A stretch of DNA of 64,000 nt, taken from contig NC_135776.1 of NCBI RefSeq assembly GCF_028453695.1, positions 10,796,663-10,860,662 on the forward strand, written 5' to 3'. Below are positions 9,579 through 21,086 of the stretch, piece after piece. The position numbers were made by a program, and so were the translations under genes. Source of the DNA: Augochlora pura. Lineage: Eukaryota; Arthropoda; Insecta; Hymenoptera; Halictidae. How positions within the stretch are numbered: position 1 is the stretch's first letter; each line of letters opens with the position of its first letter. The notes below the pieces were generated by a model. The model worked only from the letters and a program-made list of their open reading frames with translations, was not told the origin of the DNA and ran no database searches.

Positions 9579-12138
9579 CCTGTATATGCTCTTCAAGAAA
9601 TTGCTTATAAAGATCCTATAACACAGTCGAAGAAAACAGATCTCTATCCCTTTCATGTCACAGAGATCTTGAAGAACACGTAGCTGTTGTGGATTAATGG
9701 AAATGAAAAACTTAAAATAAAATCATCTAAATCAGTTACGCTCGTACATAACAGGAATGAAAATGATACACTTTGATGGAAATGAGCTGCAAAAATTAAT
9801 GTAAGTATATTAAAGTTTATTTTCAACGTATTTGTTATCATTTTGTTTTATGATGTTTATAGCAGTTTAGTCATAATTTATAGGAACGATTTGGAAAAAT
9901 TCAATTCTAAACTAGCTAAGTTCCAGCCATTTACAACGGAATTGAAAAACAATACATCTGGTTCCGAATTCGGCAATGATTAATAATTTCTTTATATTGT
10001 GTCATGTATCTATGCAAAAACTCTTCTGTAATTTGATATCTATGTTTCACTGGTTGTGATTGTCAGTTACAACATCCTGTCTTATTTTTCTTGCTGTATT
10101 TTCAATTTTACTTCGCTTGTTTAGGCGGTTTGGATGATTTTCTACTTTGTTTTGCATTTTCTTTAACGAATTTTTAACAGCTTCGCATTCTTTAAAACCT
10201 ACAACGTACAAGGGAACGGAACCTGTTTTCTTTCATCGTATCATAGAATTTTTATATGCAACCTCTTGAGGAACATATATAACGCGGTTTTCTTGTAATC
10301 TTTCAGTTCGCTGGGTTGTAAAAGTACAGATTTATCAAAATCGTAATAATGCAAACCAATGAAGCTTTCATTTTGTCAGCTGAAAAAGAAAATTATGATC
10401 GATAATGAATTTATCTCGAACTTTTAAAACTACTTCTAGCTTATCTTTCATTTCATTTTTTTATGAAGCTCTCTCCCCCAGCATGCGATACTGTTATTTG
10501 CAATGTATTAAATTGAATGTCATTCAATTGACTTGGATGTTTAATAAATACTTGATTTATTTATTTGGTTTGTGTAGTTTCTTTTATAGTTGGTAATTAC
10601 CAATTCTCATTGATACTTGTATAATTTTTATTTTTTAATTTAATTTGTATGAGTTCTTCGATACCCACCAACATTTTTATGATTTTATTATTTTCATCTT
10701 TATAATTCTTTTTCCGTTGATATTAATGAATTGTTATGTAATCCCATTTCAGCTTGCAAGGGACATTATTTCAATAATAAAGTTATTTTCTCGTGTACTG
10801 CGTTCAGCTTTAATTCCGTCTTATCTCATAATTTTATTTGCCTAGTAATTTCCTATTTTGCTGCATTTACATTCAACGTTCCGTTCAAATGTTCAGTCTA
10901 CGTTTTTACCGTTTGCATTCTGGATTCTGGATTCTATGAAGCTTAATTTATTAGAAGCAGCACCAAACTTAAAATTAAATGTATTACACTAATATACGAT
11001 TTTCTTACGAAGTAGTAATTTCATACAGATTGTGAGATATACCAGCACTATCTCAGATTTTATTTAATTGATTTCGTCTCTCGTCACGACTGCTTCATTT
11101 TCATATTATTTTTCGATTAAATTTTCGAATTGTTTCCACTTGATTTTGTAATATGCTTTCTTCACTGTTTCAAATACGAAAAAAGGCAAAGTAACTCTCG
11201 ACACCCTGTTCAAGAATTTTACAACTTTGAACTGGTGTCACTGCTGTCATTATTGCACTTGGTATATTTACATCGAAACTTTAACTGGACTTAACTAGTA
11301 GAATGAAACTGAATGATCAATGTATTATTGGGAGCTGAATGCACGAATTTGTGTTTTTCTACTGTGACTCTTGTATTGCTACAATACTAACTCGGAGGTA
11401 ACTTCGGCGTGAGTATAAATTGAAAACGAAACCAGCGAATTTATGGATGACGTTTGGGTACATTGGTTTAAGAATTACATGGAAAGAGCAAATGACCGCC
11501 CAAACTGAAGATGCACGCAGGCAAGAATCGCACCCTCGGCTATTCAAGTCGGGAATTCGCATGCCTCAAGGATTGACCGTTGCAGGCAATAAACCCGGAA
11601 AAGCGTCTCAACTTGACAAAGCGTGCAAATAAAAAAGAATTTATGGTTTGACTTGTGGTAACCAGCTATGGGCTGTAATAAGATAAATGTTAGATTCTGA
11701 AGAAAGTCAAGAATTTTCGGAGAAGGGCATGCTAGGGATGATTCATGTTGTTTGACGACGAGATGGGGTCGTAAAGCAATTCAATTATTTTATGGTTATT
11801 GGACGAATAATTCTTGCGGGAAGTCTCCTAATTTGTTTCGACCTTCTTGAGGAATAGAAACAATCCCTTCTTGTTAGCCTCAATTTCCTGGTAACGACAG
11901 ACTCGGGCCTAGCGAATTGCTTTGTATTTTGGTTTCAGACCTTTGACTATTACGAGTCTTTATTTGAATCTATATTTACCATATTTCTCGAGTAAATGTC
12001 ATGCGGTCTAACATAGGAGGCATCCTTCGTCCATATAACGGATGCATAAAAGCAACCACCCAACAAATTATACCTAAGGTTAAATCCATTTTTGGAACGA
12101 TAATTACATTAGATTAGTATAACATAATGATTACCCCA
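9579..12138. other. AT-rich, nothing recognised
   Basis: Long AT-rich stretch without supported coding sequence. T-rich runs at 10400-10900 produce hydrophobic frames (Phe/Leu/Ile-rich) that are an artefact of composition. No repeat family of the window was found in it. Confidence 0.4.
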
Positions 12139-12393
12139 TGTAAGGAACTTGGTTAACGGAATAATATTAACTTTTATTTAACAAAGATATACACAAAACG
12201 TCTGTTCCCACGTGGCGTCACCGAAGAAGTGTGGCCACCTCGTTCCGTTGTCCCTCGCCCGATCGATAATCCCAATCATTCATTTGTTTCACGCACACAA
12301 CCATGCATTCATGTTATCTTATTACTATATATTCATACAACCGCACACTCCTTCTTACATACCACACACTCTCATCCATACTATACACTTACA
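12139..12393. mobile_element. 255-bp LTR-like repeat, copy 1
   Basis: This block recurs at 58441-58695 with identical length and only six substitutions by eye. Homology starts and stops exactly at TGTAAG and CTTACA, which are inverted repeats of each other with the TG..CA ends of LTRs. It contains GGAACTTGGTTAACGGAATA and GTGTGGCCACC. No target duplication is visible around this copy (CCCCA on the left, ATCTC on the right), so it may be one end of a rearranged element. No gag or pol lies next to it. Confidence 0.75.
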
Positions 12394-12968
12394 ATCTCGG
12401 CCAATCCTGACATTGAGTCCGACCGCGGACTCCTCCGCTATCGCATGTTCAACGTTATTTACAAATTTTCTAACTTACTATCTAACGGCTTTGAACTTAT
12501 TTCCTAGTACAGTAATGATTCAGTTAGTGTCGCCAAGTAGGAATCGAAAGTCGTCACGAACTGAATCCGAAGACATGATTATCGATCGTCGCGGCTCGCC
12601 TTTGTATTTGGGGACATCTCATAAAAGAAAGAGATGGAACGAGACTCGAGGCGAACGAAACTACATTGTAACCTGAGAGGCAGCCGCCGCATGCCGACGT
12701 AGATTACTATGAATACATACATTGTAACGCTAGCATAAAAACGATTACTTAACTTTCTTATTTCCAATTTTTTATACATGAAAATTTGTTTAATATATTG
12801 GTCAGATTTTTCCAATTAAAATGATACCAAACACGACATATTTTACACCGTATTTATTCATTATACGAATCAAGTATTTTATTTTATTTACGAAAAAAAA
12901 ACATTAAAAAAACCGATTCGTAATTATAAAAGAAGTATTAAAGTCAAAAAGAAGTATTAAAGACAATG
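12394..12968. other. Unassigned
   Basis: Sequence following the LTR-like repeat, mixed GC at first and then AT-rich. The first 40 bases after the repeat would be a primer-binding site if this were a 5' LTR, but I cannot match a tRNA. Confidence 0.3.
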
Positions 12969-13029
12969 CTATATATGGCATTGTGTAATTCGAGCGACAG
13001 CAAGTGTAGCCTTCTCTACACGCCATCGG

Positions 13030-13372
13030 CCACACGGTGGCGACAGAAACTGAATCAAATCGGACACGCAATCGCGACAGGAACTGCAAGCATCGCGACG
13101 ACTTCGACGCGGTAGGTTTTCAGATGGCTTCGATTTCGAGAAAAGTATAGATATTAATTTCGATTTTGAGATAGTAGATGTAAAGACTGACTCGATTTCG
13201 AGACGATAGGTGCAAATATTCCCTCGATTTCGAGACGGTAAGTATAGAAAATCGCTTCGAGGTCGCGACCGCAAGTGAATCAATCGGACACGCATTCGCG
13301 ACAGGAACTGTAAGCATCGCGACGACTTCGATGCGGTAGGTTTTGAGATCGCTTCGATTTCGAGACATTTAG
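13030..13372. repeat. CpG-rich minisatellite with a 220-bp duplication
   Basis: A short unit around TCGATTTCGAGACGGTAGG repeats imperfectly every 45 bases or so. In addition a block containing AATCGGACACGCA, TCGCGACAGGAACTG and GCATCGCGACGACTTCGA occurs twice, at about 13056-13145 and 13277-13367. CpG density is very high compared with the flanks. Confidence 0.85.
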
Positions 13373-13587
13373 AATTCTACGCGTTTGACGGAAAGTGTGG
13401 CGGAACAATTTACTGTATTTTTTCCATCAATTCTGGTATTTGAAGGGGCCTTGGAGTAAGGATGGTTGAACAGTGAGAAGCTGTTTAGATATGAGCTCCT
13501 CGAAACTCAGCATCGATAACGAAAAAAATGGTTTGCAGATTCATAGAAAGATGGTTTAATTGCTAATTATTAATAAATTGGTAATTT

Positions 13588-13790
13588 GCTATGGGAAATC
13601 GTCCAGGTCAACCTCCTACGGTTTCGGTACCGTTGCGTACACGACCAGGATGACCCTTCGGATTATCCCGGTTTACGGCACGTCCTGCCTGTAGGCTTTT
13701 TCGAAATGCTATTATGAAATTCTCTTAGAAATCTTAACTTTGTGACACGTCACGGTTATTGAAGAAAACGGTAAAATGATGTCATGTTTA
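13588..13790. repeat. Dispersed repeat B, copy 1
   Basis: Homologous in the same direction to 15963-16160. Shared blocks include GGGAAATCGTCCAGGTCA, GACCCTTCGGATTA, CGGTTTACGGCACGTCC and TTCTCTTAGAAATCTTAA. It is non-coding and its nature is unknown; it could be a solo LTR or MITE. Confidence 0.8.
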
Positions 13791-15555
13791 GTCTCATTTT
13801 AATCAGAAAATTATCAGCAATATGTTAAAAAGAAATTCAGTTTTAAAATTTTAAAATTAAAAAAGTTTTGTTATAGTATTATGAGTTGTCTTCCGGGAAT
13901 TAGAGTCAAAGGAGCCGCGGCGCGTGCCGCAGCACACGTGTTCATCGACTCCGTCGAACTTCGGCATCGGCGTAGCGAAGAAATCGATAAATTACAGTGG
14001 CGTAGGAATAGCACCGCGACAGGAGTAGAACCGAAAAATTGCGACAGAAATCGAAACATTACTGTACATCGAAAATCACGTATACCACGTCGTCCCAACG
14101 AGTTCGACCGTTATAGCAAACAAGGACGTGAAGAGTGTTTACAATGTACGAGTGAGTAATTAAGTGAGAGTAAGAGTAAGATAGCAAAGGAACTAGACCG
14201 AAGAAGAGTGCAACCAAGAGAGAAAGAGAGGTAGAGACGAGAGCGAACAAACTTGTAGAATGTACCCGAAAAAATTGTTGTTGACTATGTTGTTGCCGTT
14301 GTTGACTATTGAATATTTTTGTTATATTTTTTTATTGTTACTTAATCTGTTAGCATCCCTACAATAATAAACAAATAATATACACGTATATTGTTTGTAG
14401 ATTATTTATGAACACATGAACATTCATTTCATATTATTAGATATACATATTGAGTGTTCCTGACTAAACTACTTCAATTTCGGCTATTACTTTTTCTACT
14501 CCCTTTTCTATTTTTACTGCTAATTGCTATGAAATATAAACCAAATTTTAACAATAAAATGTACCAAATAGACTTGTAAAATACAATTTTTGGTTTACTG
14601 CGGAGACGTCCTACTTGTCTCAGAAAAAAATTCAGAAACAAATAACTTACAAACTTTCAACAACCCATACACACTCAAAGATTTAAAAAGGAAAACGAGG
14701 CCACTACATGTCTTACTATTATTAGCGAACCACACATCAATTATAAAAACTTTGTTTTGCTTATTTGTAAGACAGTAGGCTTCGAAAAACTTGTCACCTC
14801 GAATAAACACATTACCGAGCGTCGAGCATCGAACATCAGAGACCCAGCGACTAACCAAAGGCATATAATTTAACAGCGATGGGAAATAAATTATTACTGA
14901 CAATTCTAATTTTTATATTTTTAATGCGAATAGACATAGCATCATTAGGTGTGTATCTACAATAATATTATAATTTTTATCATAATATTACGTAAAAAAT
15001 GTTTGAATACACTCGAGTTTTGACCCATATTCTGCGGGAAAAGCTCCTCCATCAATTTGTAACACTTTTATGACAGTACATTAAAAAATGTAAAAGTGGT
15101 TCTCCGTTTGCAGGGCGTTCATTCTAGCTGATATAAATTCTTCGGAGTCTTCAAATAAAAGATGAAAATTTTATTCGTAGCTACAAATAAATGTGCTTCG
15201 AATACAAAAAGTATTTCGCTTCGTCGGGTAAATTTACATTGAATAAAATTATTTAATCGATACTCGCCGAATAAAATCACTTCGTTTATTTTAACGTTCG
15301 AATAATGAATACAATTTGATATTCGACATTTTTTATTTGGATAAAAAGCAGTAACACAATTCCTGAAATCTGTAGCAATAATGTATTGAATTGCGATGCG
15401 AGCACTTGGTATCGACGCGTGGATGGTATCTCCACCCTTCCGGGGTTGTAAGGCCCGGATTGAACCGTTCGAGGACGCGTGATGCCGGTGTCGCCGATAT
15501 ATTACCCGCCAAATTAATATTGGGTAACGGATTCAAAATGGTCGAGCAGTGGTTG
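13791..15555. other. Unassigned between repeats
   Basis: No gene is recognised. A GC-rich patch at 13880-14160 is open on the plus strand (ATG at 13881, about 92 codons, Arg-rich), but its CpG-rich composition and lack of domains argue against a gene. Confidence 0.35.
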
Positions 15556-15559
15556 CGCG

Positions 15560-15700
15560 TACTGTGTGTTGTTTCCTCGACTGCTGGAGGTTGTGTATGT
15601 CTCGACTGCTGGAGACCTTGTATGAACGTATGTGTACCTCGACTGCTGGAGGTTGTGTAGATCTCGACCGTTGGAGATTGTGCAATGTCGACTGGTTGTC
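15560..15700. repeat. Minisatellite of a CTCGACTGCTGGAG unit
   Basis: The unit CTCGACTGCTGGAGGTTGTG recurs four times with spacing of roughly 30-45 bases and growing divergence (last copy CTCGACCGTTGGAGATTGTG). Confidence 0.85.
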
Positions 15701-15769
15701 GACTGGTGGTTGAAGAAGAAGTGTCTAGACGAATCGTTCGACATGATCGTCGTCGAACTAGGATCCGTC

Positions 15770-15787
15770 GGGGGGGGGGGGGGGGGG
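15770..15787. repeat. Poly-G run
   Basis: Uninterrupted run of about 18 G. Long G runs also occur at about 24394, 36661 and 46451, so their exact lengths are likely assembly-sensitive. Confidence 0.9.
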
Positions 15788-15962
15788 CGTTTCTGCCTTT
15801 TTGGGGTTTCCGCGAGAACTTGCAGTTCGGTATGTAAGAAGGGCACTGATTGGGTTTTACCTACTGTTGCATAGTACCAATCAGTGCCTCCGTTGAATTG
15901 GTGACACCCTCTTGTCGCGTGCGAAGATGTTTGTAAGTGTGTAAATTATGATGTTAAAGGTG

Positions 15963-16160
15963 CTACGGGAAATCGTCCAGGTCAGCCTTCGACGGTTACG
16001 GTAGCGTCGCGTACTCGAGTAGTGTGACCCTTCGGATTACCCGGTTTACGGCACGTCCCAGCTGTGGGCTTCAAAAATGCTATTAGCAAGTTCTCTTAGA
16101 AATCTTAAATTTATGACACGTAATGGTTATTGAGCAAGACGGAAATTAAGTTAGCATGCT
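15963..16160. repeat. Dispersed repeat B, copy 2
   Basis: Same-direction partner of 13588-13790, with the same block order. It differs by substitutions and small indels, so the duplication is not recent. Confidence 0.8.
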
Positions 16161-16405
16161 TCTGGTCGCCAGATGTAAAAAGGGTCTTCTTCTCAAAAAT
16201 AACCTTCCTCGCGTCCGTGTCATAAATCCCATCGGTAGAAACTCCGGGCGATTGTTCCTTCGGGACGGGACATGTATTAAGGACATATTTTTCGAAAATA
16301 GTTCGACAAAATTATATTACTTTAATTAAAAAGAAGGACACAATGGTATACATAACATAGTTTCGAAAAAATGCACTTAATACATACTCTGACGTAGATA
16401 GTTGA

Positions 16406-16651
16406 ACATTCACTGGGAGCAAAAAATTGAAAGAAAAGTTGGATGAAATTATTGATGGTAAAAATTTTACTGAAGCACTTAAACAAAGTTCCTTGCAAGT
16501 TGAAATAAGATTACATAATAATTCATTATTATCAAAGGAAAAGGGACTACAAAGTTTAAAATATAACTATGGAGGAATCATAAAAATCTTGGTGGATATC
16601 GCAGAACTGACACAAATTAAATTAAAAAGTATATTACACAAGTATCAATGA
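16406..16651 (+). CDS. Hypothetical open frame, uncertain
   Basis: A stop-to-stop frame of about 81 codons without an ATG near its start. The translation (KLKEKLDEIIDGKNFTEALK at its beginning) is charged and amphipathic, without low complexity, and stands out from the simple AT-rich translations around it. It could be an exon or a transposon-derived piece. I do not recognise a family, and no convincing splice sites flank it. Confidence 0.2.
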   Translation, partial: TFTGSKKLKEKLDEIIDGKNFTEALKQSSLQVEIRLHNNSLLSKEKGLQSLKYNYGGIIKILVDIAELTQIKLKSILHKYQ

Positions 16652-17489
16652 GAATTGATAATTACAAACTATAAAAGAAACTACACAAACCAAATAAATA
16701 AATCAAGTATTTATTAAACATCCAAGTAAATTGAATGACATTCTGTGCTTTTATAATACAATTCAGAGAAGTAAAAAGACTACAAGATAACCGTGTTATT
16801 ACATACTCCTTAAGGAGTTACAACTTATAAAAATGATCTAGCACAATTGAAGAACGCAGGCCCCTTTCCCCTTTATGTCGAAGGTTATAAGGCACGCGAA
16901 ACTATTGAAAATTTGTTAAAGGGGATAGAGAACAATGGATGGACGATTTGAAATAATAATTTCCCCACACCTATGTTCTTGGAAGAAGGTCATAAACGGT
17001 CAGAATGCTGAGACCTCTGTTTGAAAGATTTGAAGAAATTCCACCTGAGCGCCGTTAACGGTAGAGAAACGAGCCTGAGCTTGTGTGTACAATATTTATA
17101 GAACAATAAATACAGTCGTGTCACTCTGAATTTGGTGGGATCGGACTTAAAAGTATTGTTGCGATCTCCGGGAACCTCGCCCGGTTGCCATCGCTCCGTC
17201 TGGCGCGTCTGCGGCATATTTATTATTTACACTTTCTCTATGCACGTTTTATACAATTTCTAGAAGATGAGGCTAATACAATATGTCAGGTTGGCTGTCA
17301 GATAGCAGCTGCCAAAGTTCAGCTCGATCGGAAGACTCTGAACCGTGTTGTCGTCTTTTATTGCGGCAAGGGAATTCCGAGGCGGCACCGGTCATCCATC
17401 CGGTGTTCGTAACAGTATGTTTGTAATGTAGAAAATCCACGATTCTTGGAATCTCGAGAAAGAGCAAGGGAGCGAGAGAGAAAGACAGA
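16652..17489. other. Unassigned
   Basis: AT-rich to mixed sequence, no supported gene or repeat. Confidence 0.35.
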
Positions 17490-17490
17490 C

Positions 17491-17529
<39 letters not shown>

Positions 17530-17534
17530 GAGAG
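17490..17534. repeat. (AG)n microsatellite
   Basis: Interrupted AG repeat. The minus-strand Ser/Leu-rich frames across it are artefacts. Confidence 0.95.
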
Positions 17535-18634
17535 TGAGGGAAGAGTGCGAAAAAGGTATACAGCGGACATCATTGTCAACGACGTCGCGACTTTTTGGCG
17601 TTAGACTGCCAAGCCAACCCCCATCGGACCACTTGATACGTTTGTTTAATTGGTCGGTCCAGTGCCCCTCTATTTTTGTAAAATCCTTGTGGAGGCGATA
17701 TTCACTTCCACGTTTTAGCGGAGCAACGAAGCTCAAATTAGAATTTCGGCAACCATCGATCATATACCACGCTGTTTTGTACATAGTTGCTTTTTATTAA
17801 AATATAAGTATTATATTTGGTGATCAACTGTCTCACATGCTATCTATTTACAACTTTAAATACCTTCGCTGAATATTGGGTTCAGTCGAAGACGTACATT
17901 CGATTCGCAAATATTACCTGCGAACCTGTACGTACCTTAGCAATAATTTCATGAATAATTGTAATACAGTAATAATATATTTCTTCATTTGAATATACTC
18001 AGCAATTCTCCAGATATTTTTAGAAGAAAATTCTATTTGTTCTACATATTTTATCTAGTGGGAATATTTTATTCAACAATGCATAAACATTATGGAAATC
18101 TTTAACCAAATAAACTGAAGGTCTTTGGTATTTGTAAGATTAGTTCGTTTTTGTATGAACGTTACGTTTCGAAATAGACAAATTTTAACAATCGTCATTT
18201 CTTTCAGATTAGCGACTCTCAAAGTTGCAAAAATTTCCTTGCTATACGTATTAAGGCGAGTGTCCATCTGAGTCAAGGGCATACATCGATCGGTGGACGT
18301 CTCTAGGTTACTAAGGGCAATGGCGCCCTTTTCTTAGCTCCTTATAGGATATTCAACCAATAACAACACGTTATTGGATGAAGACGATGACAGGAATCGA
18401 CTGTAGGTTGCAGTGAGATTGAGTAAAATTGAATGGGTCATCGGTCCTATCACGGTCGCCATAGGGTCTAATGACGTACTAAGAATACACTGCGCGATAA
18501 AATGTTAGGACATACCAAAATTTTTCGTGATTCTCAAAACCAATAATGCAGCCCTTCTTTATTAACACGCGAGAAAACAGCCACTCATTATGTTTTTTTA
18601 CAGGAATTATATCTGTTTATGTATAAGACGAGTA
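17535..18634. other. Unassigned
   Basis: No gene. Near 18497 the sequence GCGCGATAAAATGTTAGGACA resembles the terminus of the Tc1 element that follows (ACAAAATGATAGGACA), so an older relative's end may lie here. Confidence 0.4.
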
Positions 18635-19857
18635 CAACAAAATGATAGGACACGTGCAGAAAAAATATGATTTTTATTTAATTTTAATGTTTTATTTAAT
18701 TTCAATAATGTGTACATAATGTGTATTCCTTTCTTTTCTAGAACCGCTAACATTCTCCTAGGTAGTGATTTATATAATTTTTTTAAATAACTACGTGAAA
18801 TTTCGTTCCAACCTTCGCGGCTTTTAACTCTTCAATTGAATTAAATTGTTTACATATTCTGCAGACGTTACGAGATAACTGTCCCCAGACATTTTCAATA
18901 ATATTCGAATGCGGTGCTCTCGCCGGCCAAGGTAAAAGTTGAATATTATTTGATTGAAAATATTGTTTTACCTCTTTGGCCGTATGCACTTATGCATTAT
19001 CTTGCTAAAAGATGAATGCATCTCCACTAATTCGTTCCGCATTTGCTGCAATTTTTTCATCAATTAGTTTTATTTAATCAGCGCTTTTTAATTTCGCATT
19101 GATAAAACGAATATTTGTTTTCCCTTTATATCCAATTCCTCCCCAAACCATGATTCCTCCTCCTCCTCTCATCTGACGTTTAACTTGAAACATCGGTTCC
19201 TTTCTAAGGTCATAAAAATAATACGACCAATCATCTGGTCCATCAAAAGTAAATCATTTTTTATTGGTAAAAAGCGCTTTCTTCCACTTCTTCTTCTATC
19301 TAATGTGCTCTTTGACGAACACAAATCGATTAGCAATATGTTTCTTTGTTAAGGGCGGCTTTCTCTGGATTTATTTACGTTTCATATGATCAGATTGTTG
19401 TAATATACGCTGTACATTCTCTACATTGGTTTCTATTGCTGCTTCCTGTGTTACTTGACGTCCCGCCAGGGCGGTATTTCACGCAATTCGTAATAATTTC
19501 CGTGCACCACGATCATTCGCAGCGCGCGGTCGACCTTTGCTTTTCTTTTTACCGTAATTCTCGGGGTCTTTTAAAAAGTTTCCAATAACATTTCGACCTC
19601 TCCTATTAATTTCGATATTTTCGAAATGCTTGCATCGTGTTTTAAATTTAAAATAATTTTTCTCAGTTTGATTCAGTTCGGTACCACGGCCCATTTTGAA
19701 AGATGTAAGCTAATATTTTTAAATATCTAATTACTTAATCTTTATTATTCACTACTTATTATTGAAAAATAAACTATCTGAATATTATTTGACGTTAGTC
19801 TTTCAACAGGCACTTTGCTACTGACTTCTCTGTTACTACTGTCCTATCATTTTGTCG
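18635..19857 (-). mobile_element. Tc1-like transposon, full length but decayed
   Basis: It is bounded by TA on both sides (18633-18634 and 19858-19859). The terminal inverted repeats are CAACAAAATGATAGGACA on the left and the inverse of CGACAAAATGATAGGACA on the right. The total of 1223 bp is about the size expected of a Tc1 element. It holds one broken transposase gene on the minus strand. The insertion is about 0.9 kb upstream of the P450 gene and abuts the coding-like tract at 19880. Confidence 0.88.
18783..19694 (-). pseudogene. Tc1-like transposase, multiply disrupted
   Basis: The start MGRGTELNQTEKNY is followed by the paired helix-turn-helix region ending NVIGNFLKDPENYGKKKSKG. Then come pieces of the DDE domain: DGPDDWSYYF (first Asp), GGGIMVWGGIGYKGK, QDNA (second Asp) and WPARAPHSNIIENVWG (last Glu kept, but the usual PDLN is PHSN). 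Stops and frame changes occur repeatedly between these pieces, so no transposase can be made. Confidence 0.9.
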
Positions 19858-19862
19858 TATCC

Positions 19863-20565
19863 GGTTTTCACCAGATACATCCACAGTACAAAACTGATTC
19901 GTTTTGTGTATTCAAGTATTGTTATACAAATGTAATTCAAAAAGCTGCAGATTTTGTGAATGCACTTTCCAACACATTATGGGACCAGGATGATGACGCA
20001 TGTGCGGATAAATTGCATACCGGACACATACTCGGATGCGCACATAACTTCTATGTTATCTTATTTTCGTATATGCATGTCTTCCTACCTTACCTCTACA
20101 AGTAATAGGGAAAATTTGGTGTGTATTGCACACACGGCGCTTGCGTGCAGTTCGGCAAGGAACATAAGAGTGGGGCCCACCCCGCTTATAAGCTATTGAC
20201 TTGTCGAAACATTAATCATTATCAGGGGGGCTCTACTGACGAATATTTGAAGTCAAACTGGAGCAACCGATTAGATCTGGAATTGGAGAAGCTGAGGGCA
20301 TGTAAACGTTGGCTAATAATCGGTGAGTATCAATAAGAGTTCTTCTGGTAAGTTTCGGTTGCTTGGTATCCTGGTTTTAGTGGCGTGTACTGTCTGTGCG
20401 GTCTTTATCGTGTTGACTGCAACGGCAATTGCCGGTGTATTTTTCATTGTGTTTCGGGAAAGAGAACGATATAAGGAGCACACGGCTTCCATAATCGAAA
20501 CATCGGAAAGAAGAATTCGTTTTAATTTTTACATTCGCAAAGAAATTTCTTGCGTTGATTTCTAG
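19863..20565 (+). pseudogene. Unrecognised coding-like tract with membrane segment, stops and frameshift
   Basis: Two consecutive stretches in one frame (about 19863-20102 and 20109-20333) are separated only by TAA TAG. A third stretch (20323-20565) is one frame over. The translations look like protein, not AT noise: a Cys-containing part with ADFVNALSNTLWDQDDD and DKLHTGHILGCAHNFY, then GVYCTHGACVQFGKEH and LTCRNINHYQGG, then a charged part NRLDLELEKLRACKRW. The last stretch holds a hydrophobic segment of about 30 residues (from FRLLGILVLVACTV) followed by RERERYKEH. The layout is a Cys-bearing extracellular domain, membrane anchor and short basic tail. I cannot name it. A decayed host membrane protein or an endogenised viral envelope-type gene are both possible. 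Confidence 0.35.
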
Positions 20566-20750
20566 TAACGGATGATGAAACATGGGTTTCTGATACATCT
20601 GTTCATAAGTCAGTCTTTTGTGTTAAAATTAATAATAACAATGTTTTGCACATAATGCCGGTGTCACTTATTGGCCAACGTAATCGAGTTAACTTTCTAG
20701 GTATTTGTAGGACGAAGAATTTGACCAGTAGTCGTTATACAGCCAAAACG

Positions 20751-21086
20751 ATGGTGATCCACGTGGTACTCTTATGCGGCCTAGCAACATTAGCTGTCGC
20801 TTTCTACTATTACCTAATCTGGAATTACGATTTTTGGAAAAAATGTGGCTTGCCCGGACCAACACCTCAACTAATTTTCGGTACTCAAAAGGATTTAATT
20901 CTTGCAAGAAAAAGCGTGACGCAGATAATGGAGGATACCTATAGAAAATATAAAAATCTACCAGCTGTTGGTTTGTACCACGGCAGAATGCCTGTTCTAT
21001 ATCTGCGGGATCCAGAGCTTATAAAGATCGTCTTGATAAAAGATTTTTCCAAATTCATGGATCGCCCACATAAAACTCATGGAAGG
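20751..21086 (+). pseudogene. P450 exon 1 (membrane anchor)
   Basis: The ATG at 20751 gives a hydrophobic anchor MVIHVVLLCGLATLAVAFYY, then basic WKKCGLPGPTP, the hinge of microsomal P450s. An earlier in-frame start at 20646 exists in the open frame, but the anchor begins properly at 20751, so I choose that start. The exon closes at THGR, before donor GTATGT at 21087. Confidence 0.9.

Noticed and set aside
10405..10946. Hydrophobic frames suggesting membrane proteins
   Set aside because: T-rich DNA yields Phe/Leu/Ile-rich frames; no consistent coding signal.
12212..12676. 154-codon plus-strand frame
   Set aside because: Lies mostly in the 255-bp LTR-like repeat; the same His/Thr/Pro-rich translation recurs at 58451, so it follows the repeat and not a gene.
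13881..14159. 92-codon plus-strand frame with ATG
   Set aside because: CpG-rich composition opens both strands; no similarity recognised.
17358..17784. Ser/Leu-rich minus-strand frames
   Set aside because: Created by the (AG)n microsatellite.
20550..20610. VTDDETWVSDTS-like string resembling the DETW block of mariner transposases
   Set aside because: Only about a dozen residues match and no other transposase block is near; likely chance.
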